A stretch of 27,153 nt of DNA from Micavibrio sp. UBA6212 (GCA_002421905.1 DISK01000017.1:1-27153), one strand, 5' to 3'. Positions 8,091 to 17,384 are shown, counted from the first letter of the stretch. Numbers and translations are program-made. The notes: generated from the sequence alone by a model not told the origin.

Positions 8091-8609
8091 ATGCCCGGTC
8101 TTTTTTACGGTTTATCTTTGACACTGATGCAAGCGGCCAAATTCGGGCTGGTTTATCTGATGTTAATCGTCCTCATGTTCTTGTCCATGATTGACATTCC
8201 GGTGTTTCAGGCCGGAGAAATTCGTCAGGGATTTTTACTGATTGGTCTTTATTTCTGGACAATCTATCGGCCACATCTTTTGCCATACCCTGTTATATTT
8301 CTGCTGGGAATCTTTACGGATTTATTATCTGGCGCTTTGCTGGGACTTCATGCCTTTTGCTTTATGGTACTTGCCATTATTATCCGAGGACAGCGTAGAT
8401 ATTTATTGGGGCAGTCCTGGCAAATGGTATGGGCAGGATTTTTTGTGGCAGTGACCATTACGCAAGGATTTCAAGCTCTGGCTTATGCCATCACGTCGTC
8501 TGCATTGCCCAATCTTTGGCCGCTATCCGCCAATATCATTCTGGCGTCGCTCTTCTATCCGCTATTTCATCCGCTCTTTATGTCCTATAACCACTATTTG
8601 AACGAGTAA
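8091..8609 (+). CDS. mreD: Rod shape-determining protein MreD
   Basis: A 172-residue, very hydrophobic protein with about five membrane helices, fitting MreD, the small integral membrane partner of MreC in lateral wall synthesis. The segment LGIFTDLLSGALLGLHAF (about 75-92) matches the conserved MreD core. GGAAGGA lies 5 bases before ATG 8091, and mreC ends 14 bases upstream. Its last 16 bases overlap the end of the minus-strand gene that follows, a tail-to-tail overlap that leaves no room for a conventional terminator between them. Confidence 0.92.
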   Translation: MPGLFYGLSLTLMQAAKFGLVYLMLIVLMFLSMIDIPVFQAGEIRQGFLLIGLYFWTIYRPHLLPYPVIFLLGIFTDLLSGALLGLHAFCFMVLAIIIRGQRRYLLGQSWQMVWAGFFVAVTITQGFQALAYAITSSALPNLWPLSANIILASLFYPLFHPLFMSYNHYLNE

Positions 8610-9244
8610 TCTGAAGGTCTTCTTGTGACCACTTCGAACCGTTCGCCTGCGGAAAGAAATTTATTTTCTGTAGAGGTAATAGATTTTCTGACATCTTGTT
8701 CAATCAGAGTTTCTCCTCGAGCCGCGACACGCTTTATATTCAGATTTTGTCTGGTGTTTTGGGACAGTTGATCTGATACAAGCGGCAAGAGATGGGGCAT
8801 AAGGGCCTGTCCGATATGCATATCAACCAGATTGATGAAGCGGGCATCTTTCCTCATTAAATGAGGAGATTTAATATTTTTTTCCAGATCTGCTTCGATT
8901 TCTTGCGCTTCAGATGTGAAAATATGAGAAGGGAGTTCTTGCCGGAACGGCGCAATCCACAAGATGATGGAAACAACTGAATCAGGAATATCTTGAACCC
9001 GCTCAACATCATAATAATCACATCCGTATTTTTTTAGATACAAATGCGAAAAATGAGCAAGTGTGTCGTAAATCAGGCCGCGCTCCTGAATGGGTTCACC
9101 TGCGGCCTCGCGAATCTTGTCGGCCAGCATATTGCAAACCATATCGGTGAGGGGAAGTTCAAGATAGTCGGCAAGGTTTTCAGGTTTACAGGTTCCGGCA
9201 ATGAAAGCGCTTCTGAAGAAGGCTCCTCTAAGATCAGTTATCAT
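8594..9244 (-). CDS. Conserved-looking protein of unknown function between mreD and mrdA
   Basis: I do not recognise this 216-residue protein. It has no signal peptide or membrane helix and looks soluble and mostly helical. It has a hydrophobic region around residues 88-100 (DSVVSIILWIAPF) and a polar Lys/Arg/Ser-rich C-terminus. A good ribosome binding site, AGGGA, sits about 10 bases upstream of ATG 9244, which supports a real gene. It runs against the mre-mrd genes on both sides: it converges on mreD with a 16-base overlap and diverges from mrdA across 133 AT-rich bases. TATAAG/TATAAA-like elements on the minus strand there could be its promoter. A link with cell shape is suggested only by position. 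Confidence 0.7.
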   Translation of the reverse strand: MITDLRGAFFRSAFIAGTCKPENLADYLELPLTDMVCNMLADKIREAAGEPIQERGLIYDTLAHFSHLYLKKYGCDYYDVERVQDIPDSVVSIILWIAPFRQELPSHIFTSEAQEIEADLEKNIKSPHLMRKDARFINLVDMHIGQALMPHLLPLVSDQLSQNTRQNLNIKRVAARGETLIEQDVRKSITSTENKFLSAGERFEVVTRRPSDYSFK

Positions 9245-9377
9245 AATGTAATTCCCTGTTTTATATTCTTATAATTTAGCTATAAGTTATAAACCGTTGG
9301 GGAAATTCCGTCAAACTTTGTTGGGGAATGGAACTTGGGGATAGAAAAAGGGTAAAAACTTGTTATAACTCGCACAT

Positions 9378-11228
9378 ATGGATCGGGATCAGGAAAAAGT
9401 CGATAGTTTTGCCCGTCGAGCCTTTGTTGTTGGGGGCTTGCAGGGGATTGGTGTCTCGATTTTGGGGTGGCGTCTATCATGGCTCCAGCTGGTCGAAGGG
9501 GAACGTTACACCACTTTGGCCGAAAATAACCGGATCAATGTCCGGATTATTCCGCCATCGAGGGGTCAGATTGTTGACCGTTACGGCGTACCATTGGCAA
9601 CAAATTTACAGAATTTTCAGGTCATTGTAACGCCGGAACAATCCGAAAATCTTGAAAAGACCCTGCGTGATCTGCAATCAGTTATCACTGTTGATGAACG
9701 CGACATTGCCAAAGCAATAAAAATGGCCAAACGATCCCCGTCTTATGTTCCCGTCGAAGTGCGGGACAATTTGGCGTGGGAAGAGGTCTCGAAAGTCGAA
9801 TTGGCTTTGCCCCATCTGCCCGGCGTTACCATTCAGGCTGGAGAGCTTCGAAGCTATCCATATAAGGATTCAACAGCGCACATTGTCGGATATGTGGGCC
9901 GTGTCAGCGATGTTGGAAAAATGAAAGATTCCCTATTGTCTTTGCCGGGCTTTCAGGTTGGGAAAAGCGCGATTGAAAAGAAAAATGATCTGGATTTGCG
10001 TGGCAAGCCGGGTCGCGCCGAAATGGAAGTAAATGTTCATGGACGACCTGTTCGGCAACTGGGGATACAACCCCCTGTGCCCGGGGCGCGATTGATTTTG
10101 TCAATTGATGCCGAGTTCCAACGTTTCGTTCAGCAACGTCTGGCGACGGAGCGCTCGGCCTCGGCGGTCGTTATGGATGTCGAAACAGGTGAAGTATATG
10201 CCTGTGTTTCACACCCGTCTTTTGACCCCAATGCTTTTTCCGGTGGTATATCGGCGATGGACTGGGAACAGTTACGGGATGATCCCACCCTTCCTTTGAA
10301 CAACAAGGCGATTAATGGTGTTTATCCGCCGGGCTCAACCTTCAAAATAGTAACAGCTCTGGCGGGTCTGGAATCCGGACTGATTAACGGAAGCTGGACA
10401 GTCACTTGCCCCGGTCATTTCGATTTGGGGAAATCAAGATTCCACTGCTGGAAATCTGGTGGGCATGGAACGGTGAATGTGGTTACGGCCTTGGCACATT
10501 CTTGCGACACATATTTTTATAAACTGGCGACAGTGATTGGTATAGACAGAATTGCCGATATGGCGCGTCGTTTGGGATTGGGAAGTGTTTATGGGTTTGA
10601 TCTTCCGGAAGAAAAGCCAGGCCTGATTCCGGATGTAAAGTGGAAACGGGAAGTTAAGAATGACATCTGGCATCCGGGAGAAAGCCTTGTGTCTGCAATC
10701 GGGCAAGGTGCCGTCGAGACCACGCCATTGCAATTGGCAACCATGCTGTCCCGTGTGGTCAATGGCGGAAAAGCTATCAGCCCATGGCTGGCAGGCTATG
10801 CAAATGAAATACCACTTTCGATCAATTTGAATGCGAATGCCCCAAAAATAGATATTAAAAGTTCGAACCTTGCCTTGGTACGTCGCGGGATGGAAGCTGT
10901 TATGGAACAGGGTGGAACGGCTTATGGTTCACGCATCACGGAAGAAGGTATGACCATGGGTGGGAAAACCGGAACTTCTCAGGTGCGCCGTATTTCTATG
11001 GCAGAGCGGGCCAGTGGAGTAAGGCGACAAGAAGATTTACCATGGCATCTTCGTCACCATGCCTTGTTTATTGGCTATGCGCCGACCGATACACCGAAAT
11101 ATGCCTGTTGCGTTGTGGTTGAACACGGAATAGGTGGATCGGCTGCGGCAGCACCAATCGCCCGCGATCTGTTACTGGAAGTCCAGAAACGTGATCCAAA
11201 ATCCAGAAAACTGGAGGGAACCAGTTAA
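9378..11228 (+). CDS. mrdA: Penicillin-binding protein 2 (peptidoglycan transpeptidase)
   Basis: PBP2 cross-links new peptidoglycan in the elongasome together with the glycosyltransferase RodA. The 616-residue protein has a short cytoplasmic tail, one transmembrane helix (about 15-38), a PBP dimerisation region (RGQIVDRYGVPLA at about 62-74) and a transpeptidase domain. The three active-site motifs are intact: S320-TF-K323, S375-C-D377 and K530-T-G. ATG 9378 has no Shine-Dalgarno; TATAAC (9364-9369) lies only 8 bases before it, so a leaderless or near-leaderless transcript is possible. The stop codon overlaps the rodA ATG (TAATG), so translation is probably coupled. Confidence 0.96.
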   Translation: MDRDQEKVDSFARRAFVVGGLQGIGVSILGWRLSWLQLVEGERYTTLAENNRINVRIIPPSRGQIVDRYGVPLATNLQNFQVIVTPEQSENLEKTLRDLQSVITVDERDIAKAIKMAKRSPSYVPVEVRDNLAWEEVSKVELALPHLPGVTIQAGELRSYPYKDSTAHIVGYVGRVSDVGKMKDSLLSLPGFQVGKSAIEKKNDLDLRGKPGRAEMEVNVHGRPVRQLGIQPPVPGARLILSIDAEFQRFVQQRLATERSASAVVMDVETGEVYACVSHPSFDPNAFSGGISAMDWEQLRDDPTLPLNNKAINGVYPPGSTFKIVTALAGLESGLINGSWTVTCPGHFDLGKSRFHCWKSGGHGTVNVVTALAHSCDTYFYKLATVIGIDRIADMARRLGLGSVYGFDLPEEKPGLIPDVKWKREVKNDIWHPGESLVSAIGQGAVETTPLQLATMLSRVVNGGKAISPWLAGYANEIPLSINLNANAPKIDIKSSNLALVRRGMEAVMEQGGTAYGSRITEEGMTMGGKTGTSQVRRISMAERASGVRRQEDLPWHLRHHALFIGYAPTDTPKYACCVVVEHGIGGSAAAAPIARDLLLEVQKRDPKSRKLEGTS

Positions 11229-12367
11229 TGTCACTTTTCCAATCCCATATCCATTCTGATGATATGTCCATTTTAGGCCGGTTAAGACAACTGGCATGGG
11301 GACAAATTATTCTGATCTGCGTGCTGGCGTGCATTGGTTTTTTATGTCTGTATTCGGCTGCGGGCGGAACGATTGATCCGTGGGCTTCTGCACAGATCAT
11401 CAGGTTTCTTTTTTCGCTGGGGCTATTGCTCGGGATTGCGTTATTGGACATCAGACTGATTTTCCGCTCTGTATGGGTGCTGTACGGCGGAACACTAATC
11501 CTTCTTCTTTTGGTTGATGTCATTGGCCATGTGGGCATGGGGGCGCAGAGATGGCTGGATTTGGGCATCATGAAACTTCAACCGTCAGAACTGGCCAAGG
11601 TGACAACGGTTATGGCGCTGGCCCGTTATTACCATGGGAAAGAGTTAGCCGATGTCCGGAAGATAAAGAACCTTCTGGTTCCGTCCATCATCATTCTAAT
11701 GCCGGTCGGGTTGGTGGTAACACAACCGGATTTGGGAACCGGTATGGCTATTATTTTTGCGGGTACTGCAATGTTATTTGTGGCGGGTGTCCCGTATTGG
11801 CTTTTTATTGTAGGAATTCTTGGGGCGGCTGGGGCGGTACCCATTGCTTGGCAATTCCTGCTTGACTATCAGAAAAACCGTGTACTGACCTTTTTGAATC
11901 CCGAGTCCGATCCATTGGGGGCAGGGTTCCACATTACCCAGTCCAAGATTGCGTTGGGATCAGGGGGCTTTTCAGGAAAAGGATTTCTGGAAGGGACACA
12001 ATCTCACCTCAACTTTCTACCCGAAAAACATACCGACTTCATCTTTACACTTTGGGCTGAAGAGTGGGGGTTCCTCGGGAGTATTGGTCTGTTGACCTTG
12101 CTGTCCTTGATAATTCTTTACGGATACTGGATTGCTTTTCGTTGCCGCAATCATTTCGCGCGGCTTTTGGCTTTTGGCCTGACTGTAAATTTCTCGATCT
12201 ATGTGATCGTGAATATCGGGATGGTGATGGGGTTGCTACCCGTGGTTGGGATTCCGTTGCCTTTGATGTCTTATGGTGGAACGGCGATGCTGACGGTCAT
12301 GATGGCATTCGGCTTGATCCAAAGCTGTAACGTCCATCGGGATGCCAAATTACCAAGAAGTCTTTAG
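11228..12367 (+). CDS. rodA: Rod shape-determining protein RodA (SEDS glycosyltransferase)
   Basis: RodA polymerises lipid II into glycan strands during elongation, working as a pair with PBP2. The 379-residue protein has about ten membrane helices. It carries the SEDS-family signatures ARYYHGKE, KEHTDFIFTLWAEEWG in the large periplasmic region, and IPLPLMSYGGTAML near the C-terminus. The start overlaps the mrdA stop by one base, the classic mrdA-mrdB arrangement. The last four bases overlap the end of the convergent flavoprotein gene, with no visible terminator between them. Confidence 0.96.
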   Translation: MSLFQSHIHSDDMSILGRLRQLAWGQIILICVLACIGFLCLYSAAGGTIDPWASAQIIRFLFSLGLLLGIALLDIRLIFRSVWVLYGGTLILLLLVDVIGHVGMGAQRWLDLGIMKLQPSELAKVTTVMALARYYHGKELADVRKIKNLLVPSIIILMPVGLVVTQPDLGTGMAIIFAGTAMLFVAGVPYWLFIVGILGAAGAVPIAWQFLLDYQKNRVLTFLNPESDPLGAGFHITQSKIALGSGGFSGKGFLEGTQSHLNFLPEKHTDFIFTLWAEEWGFLGSIGLLTLLSLIILYGYWIAFRCRNHFARLLAFGLTVNFSIYVIVNIGMVMGLLPVVGIPLPLMSYGGTAMLTVMMAFGLIQSCNVHRDAKLPRSL

Positions 12368-13569
12368 GGCGCTATCTTCTTTGATGCGAGATGCCGTGCA
12401 CAGGCCGCTGCCGAACTCCATGCCCACTGAAAATTGAATCCACCCAGATGTCCGGTGACATCGACAACTTCACCAATAAAATAAAGTCCGGGAACCGATT
12501 TTGCTTCCATGGTTTTGGAAGATAAATCGTTGGTGTCAACGCCGCCCGCTGTGACCTCTGCCGTGCGATATCCTTCGGTGCCAGAGGGCATCACTTCCCA
12601 GCTTTTCAGGAATTTCACGATATGGTCGATTTTCTTATCCGCAAGATTGACCATCTGTTCATCGTACCCGCTCAGCTTGGCGAGGGCATGGGCAAGACGT
12701 ACCGGCAGAAAATTCTCCAAAACACTCCGTAACATCTTCTTTGGGTCTGTTTTGCGCGCTGATTTTAATCGCTCAACCATATTTTCCAGCGGCAATAGAT
12801 TGATCTGGATAGGAGTGCCGTTCTTCCAATAGGATGAAATCTGCAAAATGGCGGGCCCGCTTAATCCCCGATGGGTAAACAGCAGGGCTTCTTCAAAGGA
12901 TATTCCGTTGCAGGAAATGACGCTGGGGTCAACCGAAAGGCCTGACAGATCGCGCGCCAGATCAAGAAAGGAATCATCAAAGGTGAGCGGGACAAGGGCA
13001 GCACGGGTTGGTACAATCTTCAAGCCAAATTGTCTGGCAATGCTATACCCGAAAGAAGTTGCGCCGGTTTTTGGAATCGATAAACCACCCGTGGCAATAA
13101 CAAGCGATGAGGAGGTAAATTCTCCTTTGCTGGTACGGCACAGATAGTCACCGTTTTCTTCCCGTACAACGCTATCGATCTGTGTTCCAAATGAGAAAGT
13201 AACACCGTACTTGCGACATTCCTCAAGAAGCATGTTTATGATATCGGTGGCGCTGTTATCACAGAAAAGTTGCCCTCTGGATTTTTCATGATAGGCAATG
13301 CCATATTGATCGACCAACGCGATAAAATCCCGGGGAGTGTATTGGGCAAGGGCTGATTTGGAAAAATGGGGATTTCCTGAAATGAAATGGGCAGGCTTCG
13401 TATGGATATTGGTAAAGTTACACCGCCCACCCCCGGAGATGCGGATTTTTTCACCGACTTTCTCACTGTGATCAACCAGCATCACCCTGCAACCGGATTT
13501 AGCAGCAAGACCCGCAGCCATCAGGCCGGCTGCACCGGCCCCGATGATCATGGTATCAAATGAGATCAA
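12364..13569 (-). CDS. HI0933-family FAD-dependent oxidoreductase (YhiN/BaiN-like)
   Basis: A 401-residue flavoprotein of the HI0933/YhiN family, whose physiological substrate is mostly unknown. The N-terminus has the FAD-binding fold IIGAGAAGLMAAGLAA (about 8-23), then the family signature KIRISGGGRCNFTN (about 41-54). The C-terminal sequence VTGHLGGFNFQWAWSSA completes the FAD site and is very typical. It overlaps the glutaredoxin gene by four bases (ATGA) and is probably co-transcribed with grxD and bolA. Some family members are annotated as BaiN for bile-acid metabolism; nothing here supports that role. Confidence 0.9.
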   Translation of the reverse strand: MISFDTMIIGAGAAGLMAAGLAAKSGCRVMLVDHSEKVGEKIRISGGGRCNFTNIHTKPAHFISGNPHFSKSALAQYTPRDFIALVDQYGIAYHEKSRGQLFCDNSATDIINMLLEECRKYGVTFSFGTQIDSVVREENGDYLCRTSKGEFTSSSLVIATGGLSIPKTGATSFGYSIARQFGLKIVPTRAALVPLTFDDSFLDLARDLSGLSVDPSVISCNGISFEEALLFTHRGLSGPAILQISSYWKNGTPIQINLLPLENMVERLKSARKTDPKKMLRSVLENFLPVRLAHALAKLSGYDEQMVNLADKKIDHIVKFLKSWEVMPSGTEGYRTAEVTAGGVDTNDLSSKTMEAKSVPGLYFIGEVVDVTGHLGGFNFQWAWSSAAACARHLASKKIAP

Positions 13570-13907
13570 GAGGCAACCTGAAGGGTAATACCTTTATCGG
13601 TAAGCATTTCCTGAAGCTCACCACTTTCAAACATTTCTTTAACAATATCACAGCCGCCGATAAATTCGCCCTTGATATAAAGTTGAGGAATGGTGGGCCA
13701 GTTGGAATAATCCTTAATACCTTGACGAATGTCGTCATCTTCCAGAACATTAACCGAAACATAGTCAACGCCCAGCATATTCAGGATGTTGGCGACCAGA
13801 GCCGAGAATCCGCATTGAGGAAATATTTTTGTTCCCTTCATATACAAAACGACATCATTCTCGGTGACCTCTTTTTTTATTCGATCAAAAATTTGTTCCT
13901 GTGGCAT
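13566..13907 (-). CDS. grxD: Monothiol glutaredoxin of the CGFS (Grx4/GrxD) type
   Basis: A 113-residue single-domain monothiol glutaredoxin. C32-G-F-S35 is the active site that holds a glutathione-ligated [2Fe-2S] cluster across a dimer or with BolA. WPTIPQLYIKGEFIGGCD supplies the cis-Pro and glutathione-binding positions. An excellent ribosome binding site, AAAGGAG, lies five bases before ATG 13907. bolA is directly upstream (35-base gap) and the flavoprotein gene overlaps downstream. BolA with CGFS glutaredoxin is a well-known partnership in Fe-S trafficking and iron sensing, which supports both calls. Confidence 0.96.
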   Translation of the reverse strand: MPQEQIFDRIKKEVTENDVVLYMKGTKIFPQCGFSALVANILNMLGVDYVSVNVLEDDDIRQGIKDYSNWPTIPQLYIKGEFIGGCDIVKEMFESGELQEMLTDKGITLQVAS

Positions 13908-13942
13908 GTTACTCCTTTGGTATTGTTATATTTTTTTATTTG

Positions 13943-14173
13943 TTATGACTCTGATGTTTTAATGGATAATGCATGAAGTTCGCTGCCCATTTTGGAACCC
14001 AGAGCATCATATACCATCTGGTGCTGCTGAACACGACTCTTTCCCGCAAAAGATGGGGAAACAATATCCGCACGGTAATGGTCACCATCACCTGCCATAT
14101 CTGTAATGGTCACGGTGGCATCAGGAATGCCGATCTTAATGAGCGCAATAATTTCTTCTGATGAGATAGCCAT
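13943..14173 (-). CDS. BolA/IbaG-family protein
   Basis: A 76-residue BolA-fold protein. It shows the family pattern of a central D-x-x-GDGDHYRADIVS segment (about 25-40), a conserved RVQQHQMVYDALG helix (about 47-59) and a His-containing ending, ELHALSI. BolA proteins bind [2Fe-2S] clusters together with monothiol glutaredoxins, and the CGFS glutaredoxin gene follows directly. The short length fits the IbaG/YrbA or alphaproteobacterial BolA subgroup rather than the longer E. coli BolA. A weak minus-strand promoter, TTGATT (14236-14231) 17 bases from TAATGT (14213-14208), could drive bolA-grxD-flavoprotein. Confidence 0.9.
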   Translation of the reverse strand: MAISSEEIIALIKIGIPDATVTITDMAGDGDHYRADIVSPSFAGKSRVQQHQMVYDALGSKMGSELHALSIKTSES

Positions 14174-14238
14174 TAATTTTGATCCATTTCAGAGTTCTAA
14201 CAGGAAAACATTAGTTTTGTTTCATATAAAAATCAACC

Positions 14239-14253
14239 GTGTCAAATGGACAC
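14239..14253 (-). terminator. Weak hairpin after purL, possible terminator
   Basis: GTGTC and GACAC form a 5-base stem with a 5-base loop 31 bases downstream of the purL stop. The following minus-strand tract is T-rich but interrupted (GGTTGATTTTT). It could reduce readthrough into bolA; it is not a strong intrinsic terminator. Confidence 0.3.
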
Positions 14254-14283
14254 AAATACACCCCTCAATATTACAAGCCTGAT

Positions 14284-16527
14284 TTATGAATTCATATATA
14301 ATGGCAACCAATCTTCATTAATTTTGGTTAAATCAGAGATTTTGAGGCTTTCCCCTAATGTGAGATCATAACCGTGAGTAATTCCCAATTTTTCACAAGG
14401 AATGCCCGAAGATTTTGCAGCCTGTATAAATTGATCCGGAGAAGGTGTCGTCACAACATAACGGGCTTGATCTTCACCGAACCAGAACGATGCGGCATGG
14501 TCTGCCTTATAGTCGATAACACACCCGATTTTTCCAGCCATCGCCATTTCAGCCACAGCGACCAGCAAACCTCCATCACTGACATCGTGGCAGGCCGAGA
14601 TTTCACCATTTAGAATTTGCGTTCTGATAAAATCACCATTGAGTTTCTCAGTCGCCAAATCAACATGGGGTGCATCACCTTTTTCTATTCCGTGAATTTC
14701 GCGTAAGAATAAAGATTGTCCCAAATGGCCCTTGGTTTCGCCAATTACAAAAATACTGTGGCCTTCTTTTGTGAAGGCAAGGCCGACAGCTTGTTTATAA
14801 TTTGCAATCACTCCGACCCCACCAATAGTTGGGGTGGGTTGGATCGCCCGCCCTGACGTTTCGTTGTACAGCGAGACATTGCCTGAGACGATCGGATAAT
14901 CCAGTGCGCGGCAAGCTTCCCCCATACCATCGAGAGCCGCCACAATCTGCCCCATAATTTCCGGTTTTTCAGGGTTCCCGAAATTCAGGTTATTGGTGAC
15001 AGCGAGCGGCGTAGCACCAGTTGCGGTGATGTTGCGGTAACTTTCAGCGACGGCTTGTTTTCCGCCTTCGAACGGATTGGCTTCGACATAGCGCGGCGTG
15101 ACATCCGAAGACATCGCCAATGCTTTATCTTTATTGGGGATTTTGACCAAAGCGGCATCGCCCGATTTAAGAGCTTGAGTATTGGCAACACCCGGAGAAA
15201 AGATGGTTTCTCCCATCACCAGTGAATCATATTGCTCCCAAATCCAGCGTTTGGACGCGAGATCGGGGCAGGCAATGAGCTTTTTAAGATCACCCAATAA
15301 TCCTTTGTCAGAAACATCAAAAGCTTTGTTGTCAATTTGTTGGGGCGCTTTCGGCGGAACGGAAGGCCGGTCATAAAGAGGAGCCTGATCAACCAGTGGC
15401 GGAACTGGAATATCGCACCAGCATTCGCCATACATGTTGAGCCGTAGATGTTGATCGTCAGTAGTATGACCAATCACGGCAAAATCCAGATCCCATTTTT
15501 CGATAATGGCGCGGGCTTTGTTTTCTGAACCCGGTTTCAAAATCATCAACATACGTTCTTGGGATTCTGAAAGCATAATTTCGTAAGGAACCATGTTCAG
15601 TTCACGTTGTGGCACATGATCCAGATCAAGCACGACACCAATCTCGCCCTTGGACGCAATCTCGACGGCAGAGGAGGTGAGCCCCGCAGCCCCCATATCC
15701 TGAATGGAGATAATGGCATCAGATTGCATAAGTTCAAGACAGGCTTCAATAAGAAGTTTTTCTGTGAATGGATCACCGACCTGAACAGTTGGGCGGTTTT
15801 CTTCATTCCCGTCGCCAAATTCGGCAGATGCCATGGTCGCGCCGTGGATACCATCACGTCCGGTTTTTGATCCGACATAAACAATTGGTTGTCCAACACC
15901 TGCGCCGCGGGCGTAATAAATTTTGTCCTGATCGGCCAGACCAACAGTCATGGCATTAACCAGATTATTTCCGTTATAGGATTTGTGAAAATTAGTCTCG
16001 CCGCCAACAGTCGGAACGCCGACGCAGTTCCCGTACCCTGAAATTCCGGCAACAACACCCTTGACCAGAGCGCGGGTTCTTGGGTGGGACGGGTCACCGA
16101 AACGAAGCGCATTGAGGTTGGCAATAGGGCGTGCACCCATTGTAAAGACATCGCGCATAATCCCGCCAACGCCAGTGGCTGCACCTTGATAAGGTTCAAT
16201 ATAGGAAGGGTGGTTGTGGGATTCCATTTTGAAAACGGCGGCTTGTCCGTCACCGATATCAATCACACCGGCATTCTCACCCGGCCCTTGAATAACGCAT
16301 TTCCCTTCCGTGGGAAGTTTCTTCAAATGAAGACGGGATGACTTATAAGAGCAATGCTCTGACCACATCACCGAGAAAATCCCAAGCTCTGTATAGGTTG
16401 GCATACGCCCGAGAATATCTTTGACCAACGCAAACTCGCTCTCGCTTAATCCGAATGATTTGGCGAGTTCGAGAGTAATAGCCGGTTCTTGAATAGATGG
16501 TTTTTGTTTTAGAGCTGCTTGCGACAT
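14284..16527 (-). CDS. purL: Phosphoribosylformylglycinamidine synthase subunit PurL
   Basis: PurL is the ATP-dependent synthetase subunit that turns FGAR into FGAM using ammonia from PurQ, with PurS as the bridging subunit. It is the small type (747 residues), not the fused 1300-residue enzyme. The catalytic SEHCSYKSSR (His58) and the repeated PurM-like ATP-binding cores (GPGENAGVIDIGDGQA, MESHNHPS, SDGGLLVAVAEMA) are visible. I place the start at 16527: it has AGGA seven bases upstream and gives MSQAALKQ, whereas the longer frame to 16614 would run back into purQ. The purQ stop is 19 bases upstream, so purQL is an operon, while purS lies in the separate purC unit. Confidence 0.96.
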   Translation of the reverse strand: MSQAALKQKPSIQEPAITLELAKSFGLSESEFALVKDILGRMPTYTELGIFSVMWSEHCSYKSSRLHLKKLPTEGKCVIQGPGENAGVIDIGDGQAAVFKMESHNHPSYIEPYQGAATGVGGIMRDVFTMGARPIANLNALRFGDPSHPRTRALVKGVVAGISGYGNCVGVPTVGGETNFHKSYNGNNLVNAMTVGLADQDKIYYARGAGVGQPIVYVGSKTGRDGIHGATMASAEFGDGNEENRPTVQVGDPFTEKLLIEACLELMQSDAIISIQDMGAAGLTSSAVEIASKGEIGVVLDLDHVPQRELNMVPYEIMLSESQERMLMILKPGSENKARAIIEKWDLDFAVIGHTTDDQHLRLNMYGECWCDIPVPPLVDQAPLYDRPSVPPKAPQQIDNKAFDVSDKGLLGDLKKLIACPDLASKRWIWEQYDSLVMGETIFSPGVANTQALKSGDAALVKIPNKDKALAMSSDVTPRYVEANPFEGGKQAVAESYRNITATGATPLAVTNNLNFGNPEKPEIMGQIVAALDGMGEACRALDYPIVSGNVSLYNETSGRAIQPTPTIGGVGVIANYKQAVGLAFTKEGHSIFVIGETKGHLGQSLFLREIHGIEKGDAPHVDLATEKLNGDFIRTQILNGEISACHDVSDGGLLVAVAEMAMAGKIGCVIDYKADHAASFWFGEDQARYVVTTPSPDQFIQAAKSSGIPCEKLGITHGYDLTLGESLKISDLTKINEDWLPLYMNS

Positions 16528-16546
16528 GTTTAATCCTGATTTTTCT

Positions 16547-17236
16547 CTATGCCAACGCTTCGACAATACTTTGAAATAATGGAATCCCTTGATGCCCGTT
16601 GGCATGAGTGACAACAGAATCTTCGGGGTGGGGCATCATCCCCATAATGGTTTTGCTATCGTTAAAGACGCCTGCAATATTATAGATAGACCCATTAGGG
16701 TTGGAGTCTGTGGTGGTCTGACCATTTTCATCGCAATACCGGAATGCAATCTGGTTGTTGTCTTGCAGAGATTTCAACATATCATCATTCACGAAATAAT
16801 TTCCTTCGCCATGAGCGATAGGGACTTGCAGGACTTGCCCTTTGGCAAAACGGCGGGTGAAATCGGTCTGTGTGTTTTCTGCCCGCAAATGAACTTGCTT
16901 ACAAATGAATTTCAAAGATTGGTTATGAAGCAAGGCTCCTGGAACCAATCCCGTTTCAACAAGCATTTGGAACCCGTTACACACCGCCAGAAGACGTGTG
17001 CCTTTCTTGGCGCGCTCAATGACTTCCTTCATGATCGGGGAATGGGCAGCCATTGCGCCACAGCGCAAGTAATCCCCATAAGAAAAACCGCCCGGTAAAA
17101 CCATCAAGTCACAGTCGGGCAAAGAAGTATCCTTATGCCACACCAGAGAAGGAGTTTGTCCCGAGACATATTCCAAAGCCATTTGCATGTCTTTTTCCCG
17201 ATTTGTGCCGGGAAAAACAATAATCGCTGATTTCAT
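16547..17236 (-). CDS. purQ: Phosphoribosylformylglycinamidine synthase subunit PurQ (glutaminase)
   Basis: PurQ is the class I glutamine amidotransferase subunit that feeds ammonia to PurL. The 229-residue protein has the nucleophile elbow AVCNGFQ (Cys86), with His203 and Glu205 in MPHPED completing the triad. The N-terminal FPGTNREKD and VLPGGFSYGDYLR segments are typical of PurQ. A good ribosome binding site (GAGGA, 8 bases) precedes ATG 17236. It heads the minus-strand purQL unit. The upstream sequence is AT-rich, and I could not settle on one promoter. Confidence 0.96.
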   Translation of the reverse strand: MKSAIIVFPGTNREKDMQMALEYVSGQTPSLVWHKDTSLPDCDLMVLPGGFSYGDYLRCGAMAAHSPIMKEVIERAKKGTRLLAVCNGFQMLVETGLVPGALLHNQSLKFICKQVHLRAENTQTDFTRRFAKGQVLQVPIAHGEGNYFVNDDMLKSLQDNNQIAFRYCDENGQTTTDSNPNGSIYNIAGVFNDSKTIMGMMPHPEDSVVTHANGHQGIPLFQSIVEALA

Positions 17237-17384
17237 ACATGATTCCTCAATATATATAGTATGGCTTAGGTTATTGAACAGACTGGCGTTTTTTGCAACA
17301 TTAAAAGTTATGGAAGAAACGAAGATTTAACATTATGAAAACAACGAGGTTTTTTACCAGAAAAATCATTTTTTTATTGCGGGG
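17237..17384. other. AT-rich intergenic stretch upstream of purQ
   Basis: This is the first part of a 378-base stretch without a sizeable gene between purQ and the first zeta gene. It should contain the purQL promoter on the minus strand; TATATATA-rich and CATACT-like sequences sit within 30 bases of the start codon, with no convincing -35. Two tiny plus-strand ORFs (starts near 17310 and 17335; 6 and 21 codons) lack ribosome binding sites and are not annotated. Confidence 0.4.

Noticed and set aside
16527..16614. Longer N-terminus for PurL
   Set aside because: The extra 29 codons overlap the end of purQ in another frame, do not resemble PurL, and the ATG at 16527 has a good ribosome binding site.
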